From Spirochaetaceae bacterium (GTDB taxonomy: Bacteria; Spirochaetota; Spirochaetia; SZUA-6; Bin103): a stretch of 5,318 nucleotides of DNA. Below are positions 1 to 5,318 of the stretch, in pieces (positions within the stretch are counted from its first letter, which is position 1; each line of letters starts with the position of its first letter). The DNA lies in the NCBI GenBank assembly GCA_026710565.1, contig JAPOQV010000546.1, positions 1 to 5,318 on the forward strand, read 5' to 3'. The translations under genes were made by a program, and so were the position numbers. A model generated the notes under the pieces. It saw only the letters and a list, made by a program, of their open reading frames with translations. It was not told where the DNA came from and made no database searches.

Positions 1-341
1 GCCCTCGCCGGCGCCCCCGCCGGCAGATTCCGCGGATGCGGCGGGCGGTAGTCCAGGTGGGAGGTGCGGATCTGGATGTTCCAGCCGATGGCGTCGACGA
101 CCAGCGGCAGCATCGCGGGGTGGTCGATCAGGTCCAGGAACGCGTCGTGATGGGCGAGCGCGTTGCGGACGGCGAACGGGTCGCCGGGACCCAGGCCCTT
201 GGCCTTCCGCACCTTCGCGCCCACCTCGTCGACGGCCGCCAGCAGACGCTCCAACTCGTCCGGGCCGAGGAAGTCCTCGAGGACTATGAACCCGTTCTTG
301 TCGAACTCGTGCTTCTGCGTTTCGGTCATCGCCGTCGCCAT
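1..341 (-). CDS. Phytanoyl-CoA dioxygenase (PhyH) family protein, N-terminal part (cut by window edge)
   Basis: Reading leftward from the ATG at 341-339 gives 113 residues with no stop before the window ends, so the C-terminal part is missing. The beginning is typical of PhyH-family non-haem Fe(II)/2-oxoglutarate oxygenases: an opening helix, then NGFIVLEDFL (residues 17-26), the helix PDELERLLAAVDEV, a region with HPAMLPLVVDAIG (74-86), and NIQIRTSHLDYRPP (88-101). The family hydroxylates small molecules in the cytoplasm using O2 and 2-oxoglutarate. The main iron-binding HxD, usually seen as WHxD shortly after the Pro-rich RPP segment, and the distal His and Arg would all lie beyond the edge, so catalytic competence cannot be judged. 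The start is supported by GGGAGGA five bases upstream; a second in-frame ATG lies at 329-327. The gene starts 19 bases after the binding-protein stop, with no terminator visible between them, so co-transcription is likely. Family assignment is fairly sure; substrate is unknown. Confidence 0.87.
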   Translation of the reverse strand, partial: MATAMTETQKHEFDKNGFIVLEDFLGPDELERLLAAVDEVGAKVRKAKGLGPGDPFAVRNALAHHDAFLDLIDHPAMLPLVVDAIGWNIQIRTSHLDYRPPHPRNLPAGAPAR

Positions 342-345
342 GACG

Positions 346-352
346 TCCTCCC
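346..352 (-). promoter_or_regulatory. Ribosome binding site of the PhyH-family gene
   Basis: On the minus strand this reads GGGAGGA, with its GGAGG core five bases before the ATG at 341. It lies in the 19-base gap after the binding-protein stop codon and favours the 341 start over the in-frame ATG at 329. Confidence 0.75.
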
Positions 353-360
353 GTTCGGCG

Positions 361-2064
361 TCAGTAGGTCATGCGCCCCTGCAGGTACTCTTCGACGATC
401 GGCCATTGCTCGGCGATGGCCATGATCTCGTCTCCGCCGTTCGCCTTCCAGCGGGCGGTGTACTCGTCCCAGTCGCCCTCCAGGTCCGCTTGGCCGGTGA
501 TCGCCTTGAGGTAGAACTCGTTGAACATCGTGTTCAGCGTCTCACCGTAGCGCCCGGTGATCGTCGGCATGTCGGTCTCGCGGAAGTGGTCCCACCGGTA
601 TGTGCGCATCTGCAGATCCGGCCCGCGGCCGTCCACGACGTAGTGGCTATAGAACATGGCTGTCTCGCGCCGTAGGCTGATCTGTGAGTCCGTCCACGGG
701 GCGATGCCCGGATACATCGCGAACTCGCCGTCCTCCGGCCAGTCCCCTGAGGGTACCTCCTCCTTGGGCGTGCGCGTCACGCCTGACTTGAACGGCTCTC
801 CCTGCCAGGTGAAGTGCACGTCCGGGATCCCGTACTGGCCCAGGAAGCGGCCCTCGGGATCGAGCTTGTAGTAGTCCAGGATCTGCAGGATCACGGCCAG
901 CTTCTCGTCGCTCACCGAGCTGTTGATGAACAGGCCGCCGCCGAAGCCGATGCCGTCGTGGCTGGTCAGGTAGTTGCCGCCGCCCTGGATGCCCGCCGGC
1001 CCGATCGGCGGCGGCACCACGACCACCTCCGGCCCGGTGCCGAAGTCTTCCTCGCGCACGAACGCCGTGGGCGGCCGGTTCTTGATGCTGGGGTTGCCGG
1101 CGTACCCGGCGGAGGTCCCGAACGTGAGCCCGACCTGGCCGGCGTGAATCTTCTCCCACGCCTTGGCCATCGACAGGGTCGGGAACTCGCTGTCGATCAG
1201 GCCCATCTCGTACCACTTGGCCCCGTTGCGCAGGAAGTCCCGATAGCGATCGGAGATCGGCTGCAGGTGCGTCTGGCCGTCCTCGAAGTAGTTGGTGACG
1301 CCGCTGGCGCCGACGTTGAAGTTGTGGTGCAGCCCGAACGACCCCAGCACCGGCGCCCACATCCAAGAGAAATTGTTGTGACCAAGCATGGGAATCGTGT
1401 CGTCGCTGCCGTTGCCGTCGACGTCACCGTCGCGGAATGCGACCAGCAACTCCTCGAACCAGCTCAGCGGCAGGTCGATGTCGTAGGAGTACACGGCGCC
1501 CCAGGTGTCGAACGGGACCTTGCCTTCGTGGTAGCCGGGCAGGCCCATGCCGAGGCTCTCGGCCTGGTCGGCCCGGAACGAGGTCCAGATCAGGATGCCG
1601 TTGGCGTTCTCCAGGAAGCCGTTGATGCGCATCATCTCGTCCGGGTTGTCCGGGTTGCGGCTCAGCAGCCAGCCGAGCGGGCGCTCGTCCATCAGCGCCG
1701 TGTAGCGCGGCATGTTCTCGCGAATCAACGCGATCGGGATCGGCCGGATATAGCCGTCGGCGATCAACTGGTCGAGCTGGCCGATCGGAAACGCGTCGGG
1801 CAACTCGCCGGTGGCCAGCAGGATGTCCTCCTTCTCCTTCTCGTGGAACGGCCAGACGCCGTTGCTTTCGATGTTGACCCCGAACTTCTCCTCCAGGTGC
1901 TGCTCTCCGGCGGAGTCCGGGAACCGCGACATCCAGGTGATGGTCATTACCTCCTCGGCCATCCCTTCCTCCTGCCCGGCTGCGGTCAGCAGGGCAGCGG
2001 GGACGAGCCCGACGAGCAGTGCGAGCAGAGTCGTCGCGACCTTCTTCATCGGCATGGTCTTCAT
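361..2064 (-). CDS. Extracellular solute-binding protein of a CUT1 sugar ABC transporter (LplA/AlgQ-like)
   Basis: A 567-residue periplasmic binding protein that should capture the sugar or oligosaccharide and deliver it to the two permeases encoded just upstream. Residues 1-30 form a Sec signal peptide: basic n-region (MKTMPMKKV), hydrophobic core (ATTLLALLVGLVPAALL), probable cleavage around TAAG/QEEG. There is no lipobox cysteine, and I see no cysteine in the whole protein. Family marks are ILLATGELPDAFPIG (81-95, the 'GxLPD' segment of LplA-like proteins), an Asp/Asn/Gly-rich loop DGDVDGNGSDDTIP (212-225), and a C-terminal helix region containing WKANGGDEIM (539-548). Length is slightly above the usual 500-560. 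The loop resembles the EF-hand-like calcium site known in the alginate-binding proteins AlgQ1/AlgQ2. The start at 2064 is chosen because AAGGAGGA lies eight bases upstream; in-frame ATGs at 2055 and 2049 are alternatives. The open frame continues upstream to 2880, but that part only shadows the permease gene. Substrate is not predictable. Confidence 0.94.
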   Translation of the reverse strand: MKTMPMKKVATTLLALLVGLVPAALLTAAGQEEGMAEEVMTITWMSRFPDSAGEQHLEEKFGVNIESNGVWPFHEKEKEDILLATGELPDAFPIGQLDQLIADGYIRPIPIALIRENMPRYTALMDERPLGWLLSRNPDNPDEMMRINGFLENANGILIWTSFRADQAESLGMGLPGYHEGKVPFDTWGAVYSYDIDLPLSWFEELLVAFRDGDVDGNGSDDTIPMLGHNNFSWMWAPVLGSFGLHHNFNVGASGVTNYFEDGQTHLQPISDRYRDFLRNGAKWYEMGLIDSEFPTLSMAKAWEKIHAGQVGLTFGTSAGYAGNPSIKNRPPTAFVREEDFGTGPEVVVVPPPIGPAGIQGGGNYLTSHDGIGFGGGLFINSSVSDEKLAVILQILDYYKLDPEGRFLGQYGIPDVHFTWQGEPFKSGVTRTPKEEVPSGDWPEDGEFAMYPGIAPWTDSQISLRRETAMFYSHYVVDGRGPDLQMRTYRWDHFRETDMPTITGRYGETLNTMFNEFYLKAITGQADLEGDWDEYTARWKANGGDEIMAIAEQWPIVEEYLQGRMTY

Positions 2065-2068
2065 CGGC
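2039..2068 (-). repeat. 15-base imperfect tandem duplication across the binding-protein start
   Basis: On the minus strand two adjacent 15-base units (2068-2054 and 2053-2039) both begin GCCGATGAAGA, identical over 11 bases, and then differ (CCAT versus AGGT). The duplication is in frame and encodes MKTMP followed by MKKVA. This explains the unusual run of three methionines within six residues at the start of the binding protein. Confidence 0.7.
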
Positions 2069-2072
2069 GTTG

Positions 2073-2080
2073 TCCTCCTT
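2073..2080 (-). promoter_or_regulatory. Ribosome binding site of the solute-binding protein gene
   Basis: On the minus strand this reads AAGGAGGA, a near-perfect Shine-Dalgarno sequence eight bases before the ATG at 2064. It would be 23 bases from the ATG at 2049, so it decides for the upstream start. It is clearly stronger than anything before either permease gene, consistent with the higher synthesis usually needed for a binding protein. Confidence 0.8.
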
Positions 2081-2111
2081 GCGGGACGACGTGCAGGCGA
2101 CGACTTACGGC

Positions 2112-2129
2112 GGTCGCGCTCGCACGACC
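2112..2129 (-). other. Small hairpin in the permease/binding-protein intergenic gap
   Basis: The 89-base gap between the permease stop (2154) and the binding-protein start (2064) holds an 18-base inverted repeat. On the minus strand it reads GGTCGTG-CGAG-CGCGACC: seven pairs including one G-U, with a four-base loop. No run of T follows, so it is not a typical terminator. Its 5' arm overlaps the end of a second Shine-Dalgarno-like GAGGAGGT (2134-2127) that precedes no credible gene. In other sugar transport operons, hairpins before or after the binding-protein gene adjust mRNA stability; that role here is inference. I see no -10/-35 promoter pair in the gap. Confidence 0.4.
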
Positions 2130-2153
2130 TCCTCACAGCGTGATGGGGCCAGT

Positions 2154-3053
2154 CTAACCCTTCAGCGAGCCGACCAGAATCCCCCGGATGAAGTAGCGCT
2201 GCACGAACGGGTAGACCAGGACGATCGGGCCGATGGTGAGCAGCGTGACGGCGCTCTTCACCGACACCATCGGCAGTTCCTCCACGTCCTCCTCGATCTG
2301 GATGAAACCTTCCAGCATGCGCCGGAACCGCTCCTCGGCGTCGAACACGATCTTGCGCAGGAGCAGTTGCAGCACCCGCAGCTCGTTGTCGGTCGTATAG
2401 ATGAGGGCGTCGAGCCAGGCGTTCCAGTGGGACACCGCCCCCCACAGCGCCACCGTGGCGACCACGGGCTTGGCGACCGGCAGGATGATGTGGACCAGGA
2501 TCTGCAGGTAGTTGGCCCCGTCGATGAACGCCGAGTCCTCCAGCGCCCGGTCGAGCGCCATCAGGAAGTTTCGCATGATGATGATGTAGAAGCCGCTGGT
2601 GGTCACCGGCAGGATCAGCGCCCAGCGCGAGTCGATCAGGCCCAGGGAGCGGATCAGCAGGAAGTTCGGGATCAGCCCGCCCGAGAAGAACATCGTGATC
2701 AGGATGTAGATGGTCACGAAAGTGCGCCCCGGCAGGTCGCGCTTGGACAGCGGGTAGGCCGCGCACAGGGTGAAGGCGACGATCAGGACGGTGCCGATCG
2801 TGGTGCGGTGGATGGAGTTGAGGTACGCGCGCCCCACGTCGTCGCGGGTGAAGACGAAGCGGTAGGCGCTGGTGTTCCACTCGTCGATCCAGATCGTGAA
2901 GCCGAGGGAGGAGACCGCGGTGTTGCCGGAGAACGACAGCAGGATGGTGTTCCAGAACGGATAGGCGATGCTCAGCGCGAACAGCACCAGCAGCAGGTGG
3001 TTGACCGCCTCGAAGGCGGTGCCGAGCGGCGTTCGCGAACGCAGCGTCCTCAT
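2154..3053 (-). CDS. Carbohydrate ABC transporter permease, LplC/YtcP type (CUT1, second permease)
   Basis: A 299-residue inner-membrane subunit that pairs with the neighbouring LplB-type permease to form the sugar channel. Hydrophobic segments appear near residues 18-40, 80-100, 113-135, 142-162, 187-207 and 268-288, giving about six membrane spans. The cytoplasmic EAA loop that docks the ATPase is LEDSAFIDGANYLQI (171-185) followed by HIILP. Subfamily marks are SGGLIPNFLLIRSLGLID (124-141) and the C-terminus YPFVQRYFIRGILVGSLKG, which is very typical of YtcP/LplC proteins. Length is normal for the family. The ATG at 3053 is five bases after the upstream permease stop, so translational coupling is likely; its own ribosome binding site is weak. 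An in-frame GTG at 3065, overlapping the upstream gene by seven bases, is a less likely start. The longer open frame reaching 3605 only shadows the other permease. Confidence 0.95.
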   Translation of the reverse strand: MRTLRSRTPLGTAFEAVNHLLLVLFALSIAYPFWNTILLSFSGNTAVSSLGFTIWIDEWNTSAYRFVFTRDDVGRAYLNSIHRTTIGTVLIVAFTLCAAYPLSKRDLPGRTFVTIYILITMFFSGGLIPNFLLIRSLGLIDSRWALILPVTTSGFYIIIMRNFLMALDRALEDSAFIDGANYLQILVHIILPVAKPVVATVALWGAVSHWNAWLDALIYTTDNELRVLQLLLRKIVFDAEERFRRMLEGFIQIEEDVEELPMVSVKSAVTLLTIGPIVLVYPFVQRYFIRGILVGSLKG

Positions 3054-3058
3054 CGCGC

Positions 3059-4015
3059 TTACCACAATCCGTACTCGCTGTGCCGGCGGATGATCAGGTT
3101 GGCGCCGACGATGAGGACGACGCCGACGCCGTTCTTGAACAGGCCGACGGCGGTGGCGAAGTCGTATTTGAACTCTTCGAAGCCCTTGCGGTAGACGTAG
3201 GTGTCGATGATGTCGGCCACCTCGTAGACCAGCGGGTTGTACAGGTTGAAGATCTGGTCGAAGCCGGCGTTCAGGAGCTGGCCGAGCTGCAGGATGAACA
3301 GGATGACCATCACGTACAGCAGCGACGGGACGGTGACGTGCCATGCCGCCTGCAGCCGGCTCGCCCCGTCGATGGCCGCCGACTCGTACAGCTCCGGATC
3401 GATCGACGACATAGCCGCCAGGTAGATGATCGAGCCCCACCCCACGCCCTGCCAGATGCCGGTGGAGATCAGCATGGGCAGGAACAGCGTGGGATCCGTG
3501 AAGACGTTGGGGACCGGCTCGATGTCGAGCAGCCGGTAGAGGTAGGCGGGCAGTCCTCGCTGTGGCGAGAACACCTCGATGACGATGGAGGACAGGACGA
3601 CCCACGACATGAAGTGCGGCAGGTAGGAGATCGTCTGCACCGACTTCTTGAAGGTGGTGCTGCGGGCCTCGTTCAGCAGGATCGCCAGAATGATCGGCGC
3701 GGGAAAGCCGAAGCCCAGGCGCAGCAGGCTGATGACGATCGTGTTGCGCAGGATGCGCCCGAAGTAATAGTCCTGGAACAGGATCCTGAAGTGCCAGAAG
3801 TCGTTCCAGGGGCTGCCGAGGACTCCCCTGGAGAAGCGATAGTCCTTGAAGGCGATGGTGACCCCGTATATCGGGATGTAGTCGAAGATGAACAGGCTGG
3901 CCAGCGGAAAGAGGAGGAGCAGGTACAGCAGCCGGTAGCGCTTGGCCCTGCGCCAGCGCAGTTGTCCGACGCTCAGGGATTCGCCCGGAACCGGGCGCAC
4001 GTCGGGCAGGCCCAT
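3059..4015 (-). CDS. Carbohydrate ABC transporter permease, LplB/YteP type (CUT1, first permease)
   Basis: A 318-residue inner-membrane subunit of the binding-protein-dependent sugar importer. A basic cytoplasmic start (RWRRAKRYR, residues 20-28) leads into the first span (about 29-48), followed by DYIPIYGVTIAFKDYRF (45-61), a sequence typical of LplB-like permeases. Further spans appear near 91-115, 130-149, 178-202, 230-250 and 291-309. The EAA loop that contacts the ATPase is YESAAIDGASRLQAAW (210-225) with VTVP after it. The end (GANLIIRRHSEYGLW) also matches the subfamily. The ATG at 4015 is the only plausible start: the frame upstream contains no ATG, GTG or TTG before a stop near 4094. 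No good Shine-Dalgarno lies at normal distance. The stop is five bases before the next permease start, fitting an operon pair that works as a heterodimer. Confidence 0.95.
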   Translation of the reverse strand: MGLPDVRPVPGESLSVGQLRWRRAKRYRLLYLLLLFPLASLFIFDYIPIYGVTIAFKDYRFSRGVLGSPWNDFWHFRILFQDYYFGRILRNTIVISLLRLGFGFPAPIILAILLNEARSTTFKKSVQTISYLPHFMSWVVLSSIVIEVFSPQRGLPAYLYRLLDIEPVPNVFTDPTLFLPMLISTGIWQGVGWGSIIYLAAMSSIDPELYESAAIDGASRLQAAWHVTVPSLLYVMVILFILQLGQLLNAGFDQIFNLYNPLVYEVADIIDTYVYRKGFEEFKYDFATAVGLFKNGVGVVLIVGANLIIRRHSEYGLW

Positions 4016-4024
4016 CAGTCCGGT

Positions 4025-4036
4025 TCCGGCGCCGGA
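4025..4036. repeat. 12-base perfect palindrome between hydrolase and first permease gene
   Basis: TCCGGCGCCGGA reads the same on both strands and sits in the 31-base gap between the hydrolase stop (4047) and the permease ATG (4015). As RNA it could form only a four-pair stem with a GCGC loop. A GAGGT lies just upstream at 4044-4040, 24 bases from the ATG. In GC-rich DNA such palindromes arise by chance, so function is doubtful. Confidence 0.3.
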
Positions 4037-4046
4037 TCGACCTCGC

Positions 4047-5318
4047 TCACTCGCAGCGCTCGGAGTCGGCCAGCGTGGCGCCCGACTGCTGGATCAGCTT
4101 GGCGACCAGCCCGGTCCAGCCGGTCTGGTGGCCGGCGCCCAGGCCGGATCCGTCGTCGCCGTGAAAGTACTCCGGGAACAGCAGCAGATCGCGCCAATGC
4201 GGATCGCGGTGGAACGGACTCCGGCCGCCGTGGAGCGGGCGCCTGCCCTCGCCGTCGGCCAGGAACAGGCGGATCAGGCGGCAGGACAGGTCGGTGGCGA
4301 CCTCCTCCAGGTTCATCCAGCGCCCCGAGCCGGTGGGGCACTCCACCTTCAGATCGTCCCCGTAGTAGTGGTGGAACTTCTGCAGGGACTCGATGATCAG
4401 GTAGTTGATCGGGAACCAGATCGGGCCGCGCCAGTTGGAGTTGCCGCCGAACAGGCCGCTGGTCGACTCCGCCGGCTGGTAGTCCACGGTGTGCGCCTGG
4501 CCGTCCACGTGGAACGTGTACGGCTGCGCCCCGTGGAACTTCGAGACCGAGCGGATGCCGTACTCGGAGAGGAACTCCTGCTCGTTGAGCATGACCTTGA
4601 GCACCCGCAGCAGCCGCTCGCGGGTCAGGAGAGACAGCAGCCGCCGCCGGCCCAGGCCGGGCACGTCCACGCTGGCCATGCTGCCGGCCAGGTGCGGGCG
4701 GTTGTGCACGAACCAGTGCACGCGGCGGTCGAAGACCTCCAGGTCGTCGATCATGTCGGGCTCGATCGTTTCCACCGCGAACAGCGGCAGCAGGCCCACC
4801 AGCGAACGCACCTTGAGGGTCTGGGTGCGGCCGTCCGGCAGGTGCAGGGTGTCGTAGAAGAACCCGTCGGCGTGGTCCCACAGGCTGTGACCGTGGTGGC
4901 CGCCCTCGGTCATGGCATGGGCGATGCGCAGGAAGTGCTCGAACAGCTTGGTCGCGGTGTGCTGGTAGACGTGGTTCCGGCGCGCCAGCTCCAGGGAGAT
5001 CTTCAGCAGCGTCAGGCAATAGGCGCCCATCCAGGCGGTGCCGTCCGACTGGTCGATATGGCCGCCGGTGGGCAGCACCGCGCTGCGGTCGAACACGCTG
5101 ATGTTGTCCATCCCCAGGAAGCCGCCCTGGAACACGTTGTTGTCGTCTTCGTCCTTGCGGTTGACCCACCACGTGAAGTTCAGCAGCAGCTTGTGAAACA
5201 CCCCTTCCAGAAACGCGGGGTCGGGACTGCCCGTGGCGTGGCCGTCGATCTTGTAGACGCGCCAGGCGGCCCACGCGTGCACCGGCGGGTTGACGTCGTC
5301 GAACGCCCACTCGTAGGC
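4047..5318 (-). CDS. GH63 / MGH1-like glycoside hydrolase (glucosidase), C-terminal part (cut by window edge)
   Basis: The frame is open from the right edge to the TGA at 4049-4047, giving 423 residues. The first codon (GCC at 5318-5316) continues a longer protein; relatives I know as bacterial 'glucosidases' are about 850-900 residues, so roughly the C-terminal half is here. Recognisable blocks of the (alpha/alpha)6-barrel are [16 protein letters not shown] (2-17), [17 protein letters not shown] (63-79), [15 protein letters not shown] (83-97), [10 protein letters not shown] (147-156), [18 protein letters not shown] (291-308), [15 protein letters not shown] (381-395) and [13 protein letters not shown] (397-409). 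GH63 enzymes are inverting hydrolases acting on alpha-glucosides or, in MGH/GgH members, on mannosyl- or glucosylglycerate. By analogy with GH63 and trehalase, the Glu of PEYFHGD (383) is a candidate catalytic base; this is inference. The N-terminus is outside, so location is unseen, though bacterial relatives are mostly cytoplasmic. An in-frame GTG at 5282 is internal, not the start. It heads the transporter genes in this window and probably hydrolyses what they import. Confidence 0.87.
   Translation of the reverse strand, partial: AYEWAFDDVNPPVHAWAAWRVYKIDGHATGSPDPAFLEGVFHKLLLNFTWWVNRKDEDDNNVFQGGFLGMDNISVFDRSAVLPTGGHIDQSDGTAWMGAYCLTLLKISLELARRNHVYQHTATKLFEHFLRIAHAMTEGGHHGHSLWDHADGFFYDTLHLPDGRTQTLKVRSLVGLLPLFAVETIEPDMIDDLEVFDRRVHWFVHNRPHLAGSMASVDVPGLGRRRLLSLLTRERLLRVLKVMLNEQEFLSEYGIRSVSKFHGAQPYTFHVDGQAHTVDYQPAESTSGLFGGNSNWRGPIWFPINYLIIESLQKFHHYYGDDLKVECPTGSGRWMNLEEVATDLSCRLIRLFLADGEGRRPLHGGRSPFHRDPHWRDLLLFPEYFHGDDGSGLGAGHQTGWTGLVAKLIQQSGATLADSERCE

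Noticed and set aside
342..360. Possible terminator after the binding-protein gene
   Set aside because: The 19 bases hold no inverted repeat or T-run and are mostly taken by the next ribosome binding site.
2068..2100. GTCGTC repeated in the gap before the binding-protein gene as a possible operator
   Set aside because: It is a six-base direct repeat in GC-rich DNA without symmetry or conserved spacing, and is likely chance.
814..2157. Long plus-strand open frame (447 codons) opposite the binding-protein gene
   Set aside because: It is antisense to a clear family member. Its composition (rich in Val, Arg, Asp, Gln, Ala) is what reverse reading of GC-rich codons yields, and no domain is recognisable.
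2065..2880. N-terminal extension of the binding-protein frame to 839 codons
   Set aside because: The extra 272 codons overlap the second permease in another frame. The signal peptide and strong ribosome binding site place the start at 2064.
2019..3194. Plus-strand open frame (391 codons) across the second permease
   Set aside because: It is a Gln/Asp/Arg/His-rich product of antisense reading, and spans the boundaries of real genes.
3054..3605. N-terminal extension of the second permease to 483 codons
   Set aside because: The extension shadows the first permease in another frame and is Arg/Pro-rich. The real protein starts at 3053 or possibly 3065.
3080..4396. Long plus-strand open frame (438 codons) opposite the first permease and the hydrolase end
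   Set aside because: It is antisense to two well-supported genes, low in complexity, and has no recognisable motifs.
4015..5310. Second long minus-strand frame (431 codons) through the hydrolase, ending in TGATG at the permease start
   Set aside because: It is out of frame with all GH63 motifs and is Arg/Pro/Gly/Ala-rich. The TGATG overlap is tempting as coupling, but the true hydrolase stop is at 4047.

Overview
The window is GC-rich (roughly two thirds G+C by eye). It holds five protein-coding genes, all on the minus strand and tightly packed, which looks like one transcription unit read from right to left. The two outer genes are cut by the window edges. I see no RNA genes, insertion sequences, CRISPR arrays or convincing terminators. 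No stretch longer than 89 bases lies between genes, and nothing on the plus strand looks real.

In transcription order: (1) 5318-4047, the C-terminal part of a large GH63/MGH1-like glycoside hydrolase ('glucosidase'). (2) 4015-3059, an LplB/YteP-type sugar ABC permease. (3) 3053-2154, an LplC/YtcP-type sugar ABC permease. (4) 2064-361, an LplA/AlgQ-like extracellular solute-binding protein with a Sec signal peptide. (5) 341-1, the N-terminal 113 residues of a phytanoyl-CoA dioxygenase (PhyH) family protein. Gaps in order are 31, 5, 89 and 19 bases. The 89-base gap before the binding-protein gene carries a small hairpin and a strong ribosome binding site.

Together the genes suggest import of a glycoside or oligosaccharide by a CUT1-type ABC transporter (binding protein plus two permeases) and its hydrolysis by the GH63 enzyme. 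A 2-oxoglutarate/Fe(II) oxygenase may act on the aglycone or on a related small molecule. No ATPase gene is present, as is usual for Lpl/Ytc-type transporters that borrow a shared MsmX-like ATPase. The true substrate cannot be read from the sequence. Alpha-glucosides, and the compatible solutes glucosylglycerate or mannosylglycerate, are reasonable candidates because GH63 includes hydrolases for them.

Organism: a free-living or host-associated, high-GC, diderm-type bacterium. The binding protein has a cysteine-free signal peptide ending in AAGQEEG. That junction resembles those I associate with Spirochaetes, so a high-GC marine or symbiotic spirochaete is my best guess, at low confidence. Overall this is a recognisable carbohydrate-uptake locus. 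I see no clear evidence of a wholly new system; the pairing with a PhyH oxygenase is the least ordinary part.
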